A DNA stretch of 64,000 nucleotides from Halococcus salsus (GCF_009900715.1 NZ_JAAAJC010000002.1:124001-188000); one strand, 5' to 3'. Shown: positions 36,615-45,214, counted from the first letter of the stretch. Notes: a model not told the origin generated them from the sequence alone. A program made the numbers and translations.

Positions 36615-37106
36615 ATGTCCACCGACGACCCGGATCCACCCGAGGACGAACCGTCGGACGTCGAACCCGCCGACCTGCGGGCGGAGCTCGACCGTCAGCG
36701 GGGCACCGCCCGTCCCGAACCGGACGCCGAAGGGCTCGTCGACCTGCTCTCGGCCGCGTTCGACACCGACAAGCGCACCCGGGTGTACGTCGGCCTCCGG
36801 CAGCGTCCGGACTCGACGGCGGAAGCCCTCGCCGAGGAGACGGGACTCTATCCGACCACCGTCGAGCGAGTGCTCGACGACCTCGAAGCCGAGGGAGTCG
36901 TCGAGCGCCGCGTGGGAACGGGCAACGGCGAGCGCTACACCGCGATCGCCCCGGAGGAAGCGCTCGACGTGGCGCTCGGCCGGATCCAGAACGCGATCGA
37001 CGAGCGGTTCCGGTTCGGCGGGCTGGGCGGCCGGTCGTTCCCGGAGCGCGAACGCAGCGAGCCGGTGACGATCCCGGTCGAGCGGGACGACGGCGACGAG
37101 CGGTGA
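36615..37106 (+). CDS. Helix-turn-helix transcriptional regulator
   Basis: 163 residues. An acidic, disordered N-terminus (1-40) precedes a wHTH (RVYVGLRQRPDSTAEALAEE, then GLYPTTVERVLDDLEAEGVV). The tail is positively and negatively mixed. It resembles TrmB/MarR-like haloarchaeal regulators. It lies 36 bp after gshA and 40 bp before coaD, all rightward. Confidence 0.72.
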   Translation: MSTDDPDPPEDEPSDVEPADLRAELDRQRGTARPEPDAEGLVDLLSAAFDTDKRTRVYVGLRQRPDSTAEALAEETGLYPTTVERVLDDLEAEGVVERRVGTGNGERYTAIAPEEALDVALGRIQNAIDERFRFGGLGGRSFPERERSEPVTIPVERDDGDER

Positions 37107-37146
37107 GGAGCGAAGCCACTAAGCCGCCCGCGGCTGACTGGCGGGC

Positions 37147-37635
37147 ATGAAGGTCGCGCTCGGCGGCACGTTCGACCCGATCCACGACGGCCATCGACGG
37201 CTGTTCGACCACGCGTTCGAGCGCGGCGACGTCACCGTGGGGCTGACGAGCGACGACCTCGCCCGGGAGACGAGACACGAGGAGCGCTACGTCCGGCCGT
37301 TCGAGGAGCGCCGGGCGGATCTGGACGCCGAACTCGCGGCGCTCGCCGAGGAGCACGACCGGGAGTACGAGATCCGGCGGCTCGACGAGCCGACCGGGAT
37401 CGCCGCCGAGGAGGACTTCGACGTGCTCGTGGTCTCGCCCGAGACCGAGAACGGGGGCGTGGAGGTCAATCGACGCCGCGAGGAGGCGGGGCTCGACCCG
37501 CTCGACATCGAGGTGGTCGACCACCTCGCGGCCGAGGACGGCGACATCGTTTCGAGCACCCGGATCGTCCGCGGCGAGATCGACGCCCACGGCAACCTCA
37601 CGCCCGAACGCGAGGGCCGCCCTCGACCGGAGTAG
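37147..37635 (+). CDS. coaD: Phosphopantetheine adenylyltransferase, archaeal type
   Basis: 162 residues. Nucleotidyltransferase fold: GGTFDPIHDGHRRL gives the HxGH-like site, and DIVSSTRIVRGEI gives the C-terminal ISSTxI site. It adenylates 4-phosphopantetheine on the way to coenzyme A. Length fits the archaeal COG1019 type. Confidence 0.93.
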   Translation: MKVALGGTFDPIHDGHRRLFDHAFERGDVTVGLTSDDLARETRHEERYVRPFEERRADLDAELAALAEEHDREYEIRRLDEPTGIAAEEDFDVLVVSPETENGGVEVNRRREEAGLDPLDIEVVDHLAAEDGDIVSSTRIVRGEIDAHGNLTPEREGRPRPE

Positions 37636-37644
37636 TTCCCCGAA

Positions 37645-37953
37645 CTACCACGCCGGCGGGTCGAGCCCCGCCTCGCGGAGGAGGTCGCGCCACCGGTTCT
37701 GGATCGTGAGCCGCGCGACGCCGACCGTCTCGGCGACCGCGGTCTGTGAACGGCGATCGCCCGCGATCAGCCCGGCGGCGTAGACGCTCGCGGCCAGCGC
37801 GGCGGGTTTCGAGCGGTCGTTCTCGGGCGCGGTCGAGAGGAACAGGTCGGCGGCGCGGTCGCGGGTCGCGGGGTCGAGGTCGAGCGCGTCGGCCGCCGAA
37901 TCGAGTTCGGCGAGCCACTCGCGATTGTCGCGTTCGTCGCGCGCCCGGTACAT
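37645..37953 (-). CDS. Single-cyclin-fold TFB-like protein
   Basis: 102 residues. Residues about 48-95 match the second cyclin repeat of transcription factor B: SKPAALAASVYAAGLIAGDR, then QTAVAETVGVARLTIQNRW, the HTH that contacts BRE DNA. There is no zinc ribbon and no first cyclin repeat. It could be a TFB-derived regulator or a remnant of one. Convergent with coaD, 9 bp apart. Confidence 0.72.
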   Translation of the reverse strand: MYRARDERDNREWLAELDSAADALDLDPATRDRAADLFLSTAPENDRSKPAALAASVYAAGLIAGDRRSQTAVAETVGVARLTIQNRWRDLLREAGLDPPAW

Positions 37954-38023
37954 ATCCGCACTACGGCTCCGAGACGTAAATCTCGTGGGGAAGGGCTATG
38001 TGAACCGCGACCCGAGTCGGCAC

Positions 38024-38539
38024 ATGGCCACCGTCGAGACGATCTTCACTACGGACGAGGGCTCCGCGCCGATGAACGAGGTCGAGGGGATCGAGGCCGT
38101 CGAGCGCCAGGGACTCCGCGGCGACCGCTACATGACGGGGACGGGCTACTACTCCGGGATGGACGAGTGTGAGGTCACCTTCATCGAGAGCGAGGCCATC
38201 GAGGAGATCAAGGAGGAGTACGACATCGACCTCTCGGACGGCCGCCACCGGCGGAACATCGTCACCAGCGGCGTCTCGGTCCACGACCTGCTCGACAAAC
38301 AGTTCAGAGTCGGCGAGACGGTCTTCGAGGGGACCCGCCCGCGCCCGCCCTGCGCCCACGTCGAGCAGGTCGCCGACGAGGAGGGCGTGGCGAAGGCGCT
38401 CAAGAACCGACGCGGCGGCATCTGTGCGAGCGTCGTCGAGGGCGGGGAGATCGGCGTCGGCGACGAACTCGAAGCCCTCGAGGAGATCGACGAGGATTCG
38501 AGCCTCGGTGACGCGATCAAGAGTCGGCTGGTCGACTGA
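38024..38539 (+). CDS. MOSC-domain protein
   Basis: 171 residues from the ATG at 38024. The MOSC (molybdenum cofactor sulfurase C-terminal) fold is seen in GLRGDRYMTGTG, RRNIVTSGVSVHDLLD, PRPPCAHV (the conserved Cys) and GICASVVEGGEIGVGD. Stand-alone MOSC proteins are predicted to handle sulfur on cofactor or to act on N-hydroxylated substrates. Located 41 bp before tRNA-Leu. Confidence 0.88.
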   Translation: MATVETIFTTDEGSAPMNEVEGIEAVERQGLRGDRYMTGTGYYSGMDECEVTFIESEAIEEIKEEYDIDLSDGRHRRNIVTSGVSVHDLLDKQFRVGETVFEGTRPRPPCAHVEQVADEEGVAKALKNRRGGICASVVEGGEIGVGDELEALEEIDEDSSLGDAIKSRLVD

Positions 38540-38580
38540 GCCGATAAGTTCTTTTCCGCCTCGCGGGAAGGCGGGAGTGC

Positions 38581-38664
38581 GCGCGGGTAGCCAAGCCAGG
38601 AAACGGCGCAGCGCTTAGGACGCTGTCCTGTAGAGGTCCGCCGGTTCAAATCCGGTCCCGCGCA
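38581..38664 (+). tRNA. tRNA-Leu (anticodon TAG)
   Basis: 84 nt with the long variable arm of class II tRNA. Acceptor arms GCGCGGG / CCCGCGC plus discriminator A; D arm from GCCAAGCC; anticodon stem CAGCG / CGCTG around loop CTTAGGA (anticodon TAG); T arm CCGG-TTCAAAT-CCGG. No CCA is encoded. Repeat R5 begins 3 nt after the 3' end. Confidence 0.96.
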
Positions 38665-38666
38665 CT

Positions 38667-38738
38667 CCCACCTTTTGCTGCGGTCGCTCGTTCGCCTTCG
38701 GCTCACTCGCTCCCTGGCAAAATGTGGATCAAAAGCCC
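38667..38738 (+). repeat. Composite intergenic repeat, copy R5 (module 1a only)
   Basis: CCCACCTTTTGC directly after tRNA-Leu, inner GCCTTCGGC hairpin, closing GCAAAA and TGTGGATCAAAAGC. Module 2 is absent; degenerate CGCTCG-rich sequence follows to about 38855. The order tRNA end, CCACC, T-run stem is the same as in copy R7 behind the tRNA-Ala remnant. Confidence 0.8.
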
Positions 38739-38860
38739 GCGTCACCCCACTCGCTCCGCTCGGGGGTTCCTTGGCCCGCTCACTCGCTCCGCTCGTTCGC
38801 GGTAGAATTACTCCCCGCTCACGCACAGCGACCAAGCGAAGCGAGCACGTCTCGCTCTGA

Positions 38861-38875
38861 TTCAAATCCGGTCCC
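38861..38875 (+). other. Fragment of tRNA-Leu 3' part (15-nt direct repeat)
   Basis: TTCAAATCCGGTCCC is identical to the T-loop/acceptor segment of tRNA-Leu at 38645-38659, 216 bp upstream. The surrounding sequence is not tRNA-like. It reads as an old attachment site or scar of an element that once entered this tRNA gene. Confidence 0.55.
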
Positions 38876-38888
38876 CATCTCCGACTGC

Positions 38889-39986
38889 CTACCAAGAAGT
38901 GATCTCCACATCGCGGAGCGGCCGGTCCAACGGCACACTGACCTGCCCGCCGGTGTAGTGCGAGAGGTAGAACCCGACGATGATTTCGAGCGAGCGCGTG
39001 GCCTCCACACCGGTCGAGCGGTTTTCGGCGTCGCCGGTCGCGAGCGCCAGGACGTGTTCGGCCGCGTTCGGGAACGCCCGCCGGTAGTCCTCGTCCCACG
39101 TCCAGGCGTCCTCGATACCCGGCAGCGGGGCTTCGACGTGCTCGCCGTCGTCGAGCCGCCAGTAGCGCCACTCGCCGTCGTCGTTGTTGAGGTAGAGCTT
39201 CCCCTCGGTCCCGGTGATCTGGAACGACATCGAGGAGATGTCGCGGGGGACGGTACAGTCGACGGTCGTGAACGTTCCGTCGTCCAGCACCACGAACCCG
39301 CCGCCGCCGGAGTCGTCGACGTCCTGCCCGGCGTCGAGGGAGTCGACGGCTTCGTTGACCCCGGTGATGTGGCCCGCGACGGTCTCGGCGCGTGCATCGA
39401 GGAGGTAGACGAGCGTGTCGAGGAGGTGAGTCGCGTTCCGGAGGAGCTCCATCCGGAACTGTGCGTTCACGGCCTGGACCTCGCCGACGAGGTTCTCCTC
39501 GCGGAGGAGCGCCCGGAGTCGCTGGAGCTTCTCGGTGAACCGGAAGGAGTGGTTCACGAGGAGTTCGGTGTCGGTCTCCGCACACACCTCGACCATCTCG
39601 TTCGCGTCGGAAACCGAGGACGCGACGGGTTTCTCACACCAGATCACGTCGGGATCCGCGGCCGACCGCGCGGCGTCGAGGACGTGGCGATGGTGGAGGA
39701 ACGACGGGGTACAGACCGAGACCACGTCGAGGGCTTCCTCGGCCAGCATGGCCTCGTGGCTCGCGTACCGTCGGTTCTCGGGGATCTCCCACGTCTCCCC
39801 GAACCGTGCGAGAGTTTCGTCGTCGACGTCGGCGACCGCCACGAGCTCGATCCCGTCGGTGGCCGCGTAGCCACCGGCGTGGCTGGCGGTGCTCTTCTCG
39901 CGCCCGATCGTCTTCTCGTCGTCCATCCCGAGGATACCCATCCCTGCGATGCCACCCGCCCCGATGATTCCCGCGCGAACAGTCAT
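38889..39986 (-). CDS. Gfo/Idh/MocA-family oxidoreductase
   Basis: 365 residues. N-terminal Rossmann fold with GAGGIAGMGILG (about 8-19), then EKPVASSVSDANEMV (the EKP motif, about 118) and a C-terminal alpha/beta domain used for substrate binding. NAD(P)-dependent oxidation or reduction of a sugar or inositol derivative. Substrate unknown; no sugar operon is adjacent. Confidence 0.88.
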   Translation of the reverse strand: MTVRAGIIGAGGIAGMGILGMDDEKTIGREKSTASHAGGYAATDGIELVAVADVDDETLARFGETWEIPENRRYASHEAMLAEEALDVVSVCTPSFLHHRHVLDAARSAADPDVIWCEKPVASSVSDANEMVEVCAETDTELLVNHSFRFTEKLQRLRALLREENLVGEVQAVNAQFRMELLRNATHLLDTLVYLLDARAETVAGHITGVNEAVDSLDAGQDVDDSGGGGFVVLDDGTFTTVDCTVPRDISSMSFQITGTEGKLYLNNDDGEWRYWRLDDGEHVEAPLPGIEDAWTWDEDYRRAFPNAAEHVLALATGDAENRSTGVEATRSLEIIVGFYLSHYTGGQVSVPLDRPLRDVEITSW

Positions 39987-40024
39987 AGTGCTCTACGGTC
40001 ACCTCGACGTGGAGCCATTCAGTC

Positions 40025-40195
40025 CTACCGGCTCGCCCGGTGGAAACGGGGAGCGAGCGCCACCCCGTCGAACGTATACGTGGCGTTGACCGTCACACGT
40101 CGGGCGTCGACGCCCTCGCCCGCCCCCATACAGCCGGCCAGCACTCCCATGGCTCCGCCGCTCGCCACGCCGGCGAGGAATCGGCGTCGTTGCAT
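40025..40195 (-). CDS. Orphan Tat-lipoprotein signal peptide, 56 residues
   Basis: ATG at 40195, TAG at 40027-40025. The peptide starts MQRRRFLAGVASGGAMGVLAG followed by Cys22: a twin-arginine region, a hydrophobic stretch and a lipobox (LAGC). Only 34 residues follow the cysteine, ending in a basic tail. It is either a tiny lipoprotein or the 5' remnant of a truncated lipoprotein gene. It lies in the 374-bp gap between two larger genes. Confidence 0.5.
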   Translation of the reverse strand: MQRRRFLAGVASGGAMGVLAGCMGAGEGVDARRVTVNATYTFDGVALAPRFHRASR

Positions 40196-40360
40196 ACACC
40201 CGCATCATCCCTCGCAACCGGAAGGATATGGAAGATGGTGTGTGCCTCGATGCGGTGGTGGGCGGGATCACGGAGAACGGGCGTGAAGAGCCTGTGGAAC
40301 GGAGATCGGCGGACCGCGGTGTCACAACCTTTTTGCGCGGCGAGGGACCCGTATCGACCA

Positions 40361-41173
40361 ATGGCGACCCTGCGCGCCCTCCTCGATGACGTGGTCGAGG
40401 GGGCCGAGACGGTGGTGCTGTTCTCCCCGAGCGCGGCCTACTACGAGCGGTCCCTCGACGTCGACGACGTCGACGTGGTGGTGTGTGCGGACGAGAACGA
40501 CGTCGGCGCGGAGCGGTTCGTGGAGCTGCCCCTGGAGTTCGTCGACGTAGCCGAGCGGATCCGGTTCGGGATCGAGGGTGCGACCGACGAGGGCTACGTC
40601 GCCGAGGGCGACGAGATCGTGTGTGCGACGAAGCTCTTCGACGAGACCATCGACAACGTGACCCGCGTGCGCGTCGGCGACTTCGAACCGCTCGGCACCT
40701 ACGACCTCCTCACGAACTCCCGAGCCGACCCCGACGTGATCAGCGCCGTGATCGACGTCGCGGTCGAGCTGGGCCAGAAGGGCCAGAAGGGTGAACCCGT
40801 CGGCGCGCTGTTCGTCGTTGGCGACGCCGGCAAGGTGATGAACAAGTCCCGACCGCTCTCGTACAACCCGTTCGAGAAGTCACACGTCCACGTCGGCGAC
40901 CCGATCGTGGACGTGATGGTCAAGGAGTTCACGCGGCTCGACGGCGCGTTCGTGATCAGCGATGCGGGGAAGATCGTCTCGGCCTACCGCTATCTCGAAG
41001 CCCACGGCGAGGGCGTCGACATCCCGAAGGGGCTCGGCACGCGTCACATGGCGGCGGCCTCGGTCACGCGGGACACCAACGCCATCGCGGTGGCGCTGAG
41101 CGAGAGCGATAGGCTGGTGCGGGCGTTCAAGGGTGGCGAGCTGGTGCTCGAGATCGACCCGGAGGATTACTGA
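40361..41173 (+). CDS. dacZ: Diadenylate cyclase DacZ
   Basis: 270 residues from the ATG at 40361. An N-terminal pyruvate-kinase-C-like domain (1-110) is followed by a DisA_N catalytic domain with RLDGAFVISDAGKI and GTRHMAAASVT, the DGA and RHR-type motifs (here RH-M). Makes c-di-AMP from two ATP. The stop overlaps the start of an MscS-like channel gene (TGATG), linking second messenger and osmotic control. A TATA-like CAACCTTTTTG lies about 25 bp upstream. Confidence 0.93.
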   Translation: MATLRALLDDVVEGAETVVLFSPSAAYYERSLDVDDVDVVVCADENDVGAERFVELPLEFVDVAERIRFGIEGATDEGYVAEGDEIVCATKLFDETIDNVTRVRVGDFEPLGTYDLLTNSRADPDVISAVIDVAVELGQKGQKGEPVGALFVVGDAGKVMNKSRPLSYNPFEKSHVHVGDPIVDVMVKEFTRLDGAFVISDAGKIVSAYRYLEAHGEGVDIPKGLGTRHMAAASVTRDTNAIAVALSESDRLVRAFKGGELVLEIDPEDY

Positions 41174-41955
41174 TGGCGGACCTCGGAACCCTGATCGGGA
41201 ACCTGCTCTCGGGCCGGATCAGCCTCGTACTGGTCGTCGGTGTGCTGGTCGTGGGCGTCCTGGTGAGCTACCTCGTCGACCGGCTCGCCGGCCAGGTCCT
41301 GATCGCGGTCGGCGTCGAGGACGCCGTCGAGGGGACCACCTCCGACCGGGCCGCCCAACGGCTCGGCACCTCGACCGTCTCCGTGCTCGCGGGGCTGGTG
41401 GCGCTGTTCGTGTTCGTGGTGTTCCTCGTGCTCGCGCTCACCGTCTCGTCCATCCTCGACGCTACCCTCTATCTCAGCCGATTCATCGATTTCCTCCCGC
41501 AGCTGCTCGTCGCGGCGCTCGTGGTGATCTTCGGGCTCGTGCTCGCCGACCGCGCCGAGCTCCTCGCCTCCGAACGCCTCCGGAACGTCAAACTCCCCGA
41601 TGCCGGACTGATCCCCGAACTCATCAAGTACAGCATCGTCTTCGTCGCGGTGCTGGTCGCGCTGGGCCAGCTCGACGTCGCCGACGACGCCCTCCTCGTG
41701 CTCTTCGCGGCCTACGCCTTCGGCCTCGTCTTCCTCGGCGGGCTCGCGTGCAAGGACCTCCTCGCGTCGAGCGCCGCGGGCTTCTACCTCCTGCTCTCCG
41801 AACCCGTCTCGATCGGCGACGAGGTCCGGATCGACGGGATGGACGGGATCGTCCAGGAGATCGACGTCTTCGCGATCCACGTCGAGAACGACACCGAGGA
41901 GTTCATCATCCCGAACCATCGGGTGGTTCGCTCGGGGATCGTCCGAATCAGGTAA
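41173..41955 (+). CDS. MscS-family small mechanosensitive channel
   Basis: 260 residues: helices near 11-38, 67-93, 107-127 and 150-190, then the beta domain with SEPVSIGDEVRIDGMDGIVQEID and FIIPNHRVV, the MscS signature. Releases solutes on hypo-osmotic shock. One-base overlap with dacZ. In haloarchaea c-di-AMP governs osmotic balance, so the pairing is functionally sensible. Repeat R6 begins 6 nt after its stop. Confidence 0.88.
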   Translation: MADLGTLIGNLLSGRISLVLVVGVLVVGVLVSYLVDRLAGQVLIAVGVEDAVEGTTSDRAAQRLGTSTVSVLAGLVALFVFVVFLVLALTVSSILDATLYLSRFIDFLPQLLVAALVVIFGLVLADRAELLASERLRNVKLPDAGLIPELIKYSIVFVAVLVALGQLDVADDALLVLFAAYAFGLVFLGGLACKDLLASSAAGFYLLLSEPVSIGDEVRIDGMDGIVQEIDVFAIHVENDTEEFIIPNHRVVRSGIVRIR

Positions 41956-41960
41956 TCCGG

Positions 41961-42148
41961 CCCCACTTTTTTCCTCGTCGGGTTCGCCTCCGGCGAACCA
42001 CTCCTCGCAAAAACCTGGACTAAAAAGGCTGCTCGCTCCCTCCGGTCGCTCGCAGTACAACCACAGACATCTCCGCACAGCAACGCACCCGCCTCCGCCG
42101 AAGCCCTCGCGCTCCCTCCGGTCGCGCTCGCCCTTCATCCACCAGGAA
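41961..42148 (+). repeat. Composite intergenic repeat, copy R6 (type 1b)
   Basis: Begins 5 nt after the MscS stop. Module 1b: ACTTTTTTCC, the perfect hairpin GGTTCGCC-TCC-GGCGAACC (about 41981-41999), GCAAAAACCTGGACTAAAAAGG, then CGCTCGCAGTACAACCAC. Module 2 (42094-42148): CCGCCGAAGCCCTC ... GCCCTTCATCCACCAGGA. The sequence to 42240 is GC-rich and low complexity. The rest of the gap to 42319 should hold the promoter of the ACT protein gene. Confidence 0.78.
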
Positions 42149-42319
42149 CACCCCACTACCGCAACCGCAACGCGGCCGCCGCACCGCCGCACGGCGGCCG
42201 GCGGGACCACCGTTTCGGCACTCGATAGCCGTCGCACTGAACGGAGAGTGTGGGATTTATCACCGCTGCTGTACGACCACCGGCATGAACTGCCTCGTTT
42301 CGTCGGTGGTGAGCGCTCG

Positions 42320-42847
42320 ATGAGCGAGCCGTCGCCGTCGGCCTCGGCTTACACCGTCCGGCTCGAACTCGTCGACGAACCCGGCGAACTCCTCAGCGCG
42401 CTCTCGCCGATCGCCGAGAACGGCGGGAACCTCCTCTCGATCTTCCACGAGCGCGGCTCGCTGACCCCTCGCGGACGGGTCCCCGTCGAGGTCGACCTCG
42501 AAGCCACGCCCGAGCGCTTCGAGACCATCGTCTCGGCGCTCCGCGAGGGCGACGTCAACGTGATTCAGGCCGGCGCGGAGCGCTACGGCGAGGAGCTCTC
42601 GATCGTCTTCGTCGGCGACCTCGTCGAGACCGACCTCTCGGATACCCTCTCGCGGCTCGACGGCACCAGCGCCTCGGTCGCCGACGTCGCGCTCTCGGCC
42701 ACCGACGGTACCAGCGAACCGTCGAGCGCCCGGATCCGGCTCGCGACCCAGACCGGCGAGCGCGACCGCGTGCTCGAAACCGTCCACGCGGTCGCCGACG
42801 AGAAGGATCTCCTGGTTATCGAACCGCTCCCGGGGACCGACCGATGA
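42320..42847 (+). CDS. ACT-domain regulatory protein of homoserine pathway
   Basis: 175 residues from the ATG at 42320. Begins with an ACT domain (YTVRLELVDEPGELLSALSPIAENGGNL), and a second ACT-like half follows (ELSIVFVGDLVETDLSDTL). ACT domains bind amino acids. Its stop overlaps the homoserine dehydrogenase start (ATGA), so it is probably the allosteric sensor for threonine or another aspartate-family product (inference). Confidence 0.85.
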   Translation: MSEPSPSASAYTVRLELVDEPGELLSALSPIAENGGNLLSIFHERGSLTPRGRVPVEVDLEATPERFETIVSALREGDVNVIQAGAERYGEELSIVFVGDLVETDLSDTLSRLDGTSASVADVALSATDGTSEPSSARIRLATQTGERDRVLETVHAVADEKDLLVIEPLPGTDR

Positions 42848-43797
42848 GGCTCGCGGTCGCGGGCTGTGGGGCGGTCGGCCGCGCGGTCTGTGAACTCGCC
42901 GGGGCCTACGGCCACCACGTCACCGCGCTCAGCGACTCGACGAGCGCGGTCGCGGACCCGGACGGGATCGACGTCGAGGCGGTTCTCGCCCGGAAGACCG
43001 AGGAGGGAACCGTGGGCGACGACGACCCCGCGAGCCTCCCCGAGGCCGACTACGATGTGCTCGTCGAGGCAACTCCCACGACCCTCGGCGACGCCGACCC
43101 CGGGTTCACCCACGTCGAGCGCGCGCTCGCGCGGGACGCCCACGTCGTACTGGCGAACAAGGGGCCGGTCGCCGAGCGCTACGCCGACCTCCGAGCCGCC
43201 GAGCGCGAGAGCGAGGGCGAGGTCCTCTTCGAGGCGACCGTCGGCGGCGCGATCCCGGTGCTCTCGACGGTGGCCGACCTCGGTCCCGGAAACGTCACCG
43301 CGGCGCGCGGCGTGCTCAACGGGACCGCGAACTTCATCCTCTCGCGGATGGCGGCCGAGGGGCTCGGCTACGAACACGTGCTCTCTGAGGCCCAGGACCT
43401 CGGCGTGGCCGAGACCGACCCCACCTTCGACGTCGACGGCACCGACGCCGCGCTCAAGTGTGTGATCCTCGCGAACGTCCTGAGCGACGCGGGGGCCACG
43501 CTGGCCGACGCCGACATCGTGGGGATCACCGAGATCACCCCGAATGCGCTCTCGTTGGCCGCCGAGGACGGCCGGACGATCCGGTTGGTGGGCGAAGTGG
43601 TGGTCGGCGACGGCAGCCCCTCGGTACGCGTCGGGCCGCGGCTCGTCCCCACGAACGGCACCCTCGCGGTCTCGGGCACCAAGAACATCGTGCAGCTCCA
43701 GACCGAGCACGCCGGGGAGTTGAACCTCAGCGGGCGCGGCGCGGGCGGACGCGAGACGGCGTCGGCGGTGCTCGCGGACGTGGGTCGGCTCTCCTGA
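42844..43797 (+). CDS. hom: Homoserine dehydrogenase
   Basis: 317 residues. NAD(P)-binding AGCGAVGRAVCELAG (about 4-18), then the catalytic domain with GGAIPVLSTVADL and RGVLNGTANFILSRM. Reduces aspartate semialdehyde to homoserine for threonine and methionine. It lacks its own ACT domain; this is provided by the overlapping upstream gene. Confidence 0.93.
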   Translation: MRLAVAGCGAVGRAVCELAGAYGHHVTALSDSTSAVADPDGIDVEAVLARKTEEGTVGDDDPASLPEADYDVLVEATPTTLGDADPGFTHVERALARDAHVVLANKGPVAERYADLRAAERESEGEVLFEATVGGAIPVLSTVADLGPGNVTAARGVLNGTANFILSRMAAEGLGYEHVLSEAQDLGVAETDPTFDVDGTDAALKCVILANVLSDAGATLADADIVGITEITPNALSLAAEDGRTIRLVGEVVVGDGSPSVRVGPRLVPTNGTLAVSGTKNIVQLQTEHAGELNLSGRGAGGRETASAVLADVGRLS

Positions 43798-43885
43798 CCG
43801 GGGGCGGTTTCGAGCACGGATCGGAAACCGTGCTGAGGCGTACCAAGCCACCCGGCATCGCCGGATCCGCGGTCGCGAAATACCG

Positions 43886-43948
43886 CAATCGTTTTAACTC
43901 GAAACGCAGTAGGCATCCGATACAGCGCTACCTGCGCGTGAGCTACCA
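43886..43948 (+). promoter_or_regulatory. Promoter of the aEF1A gene
   Basis: TATA-like GTTTTAACTC at 43891-43900, about 50 bp before the ATG, preceded by a BRE-like CGAAATACCG (43876-43885). The transcript would begin near 43922, leaving a short leader. Strong expression is expected for this gene. The assignment is by position and composition. Confidence 0.5.
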
Positions 43949-45214
43949 ATGGCAGATAAACCGCACCAGAACTTGGCCGTAATCGGCCACGTCGACCACG
44001 GCAAGAGCACGCTCGTCGGACGCCTCCTCTACGAGACCGGGAACGTCCCCGAGCACGTCATCGAACAGCAGCGAGAGGAGGCCGAGGCCCAGGGCAAGGG
44101 CGGCTTCGAGTTCGCCTACGTCATGGACAACCTCGCCGAGGAGCGAGAGCGCGGTGTCACCATCGACATCGCCCACCAGGAGTTCGACACCGACGAGTAC
44201 TACTTCACCATCGTCGACACCCCTGGTCACCGCGACTTCGTGAAGAACATGATCACGGGCGCGAGCCAGGCCGACAACGCCGTGCTCGTCGTGGCGGCTG
44301 ACGACGGCGTCCAGCCCCAGACCCAAGAGCACGTCTTCCTGGCCCGAACGCTCGGCATCGACCAGCTCATCGTCGCCATCAACAAGATGGACCTGGTCGA
44401 CTACGAGGAGAGTCGCTACCACGAGGCCGTCGAAGAGGTCAAAGGCCTGCTCGGTCAGGTCAACTTCTCGACCGAGGACGCGGGCTTCATCCCCGTCTCG
44501 GCCTTCGAGGGCGACAACATCGCCGAGGACTCCGAGAACACGCCGTGGTACGACGGCGAGACGGTGCTCGAGGCACTCAACGACCTGCCCGAGCCCCAGC
44601 CGCCCACGGACGCACCGCTCCGACTCCCGATCCAGGACGTCTACACCATCTCGGGCATCGGTACCGTGCCCGTCGGCCGCGTCGAGACCGGCACCATCGA
44701 GGGCGGGGACAACGTCTCCTTCCAGCCCTCGGACGCCTCCGGCGAGGTCAAGAGTGTCGAGATGCACCACGAAGAGGTGCCCTCGGCCGGCCCCGGCGAC
44801 AACGTCGGGTTCAACGTCCGTGGCATCGGTAAGGACGACATCCGCCGCGGCGACGTCTGTGGCCCGGCCGAGGACCCGCCGAAGGTCGCCGAGACCTTCC
44901 AGGCCCAGGTCGTCGTAATGCAGCACCCGAGCGTGATCACCGCGGGCTACACCCCGGTCTTCCACGCCCACACCGCCCAGGTGGCCTGCACCATCGAGTC
45001 GATCGACTCGAAGATCGACCCCGCCAGCGGCGAGGTCGCCGAAGAGGAGCCCGACTTCATCCAGTCGGGTGACGCAGCGGTCGTCACCGTCCGCCCCCAG
45101 AAACCGCTCAGCATCGAGCCGTCCTCCGAGATCCCCGAGCTCGGGAGCTTCGCCATCCGCGACATGGGTCAGACCATCGCCGCCGGCAAAGTGCTCTCGG
45201 TCAACCAGAAATAA
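43949..45214 (+). CDS. tef1a: Translation elongation factor 1-alpha
   Basis: 421 residues. G1 [12 protein letters not shown] near residue 14, switch region [12 protein letters not shown]3 DTPGHRDF near residue 90, G4 NKMD near residue 151. Beta-barrel domains 2 and 3 follow. Brings aminoacyl-tRNA to the ribosome. The TAA shares its last A with the ATG of rps10. Confidence 0.98.
   Translation: MADKPHQNLAVIGHVDHGKSTLVGRLLYETGNVPEHVIEQQREEAEAQGKGGFEFAYVMDNLAEERERGVTIDIAHQEFDTDEYYFTIVDTPGHRDFVKNMITGASQADNAVLVVAADDGVQPQTQEHVFLARTLGIDQLIVAINKMDLVDYEESRYHEAVEEVKGLLGQVNFSTEDAGFIPVSAFEGDNIAEDSENTPWYDGETVLEALNDLPEPQPPTDAPLRLPIQDVYTISGIGTVPVGRVETGTIEGGDNVSFQPSDASGEVKSVEMHHEEVPSAGPGDNVGFNVRGIGKDDIRRGDVCGPAEDPPKVAETFQAQVVVMQHPSVITAGYTPVFHAHTAQVACTIESIDSKIDPASGEVAEEEPDFIQSGDAAVVTVRPQKPLSIEPSSEIPELGSFAIRDMGQTIAAGKVLSVNQK

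Noticed and set aside
38749-38875. A second, degenerate tRNA gene after tRNA-Leu
   Set aside because: Only the 15-nt T-loop/acceptor piece matches; no acceptor 5' strand, D arm or anticodon arm can be built upstream of it.
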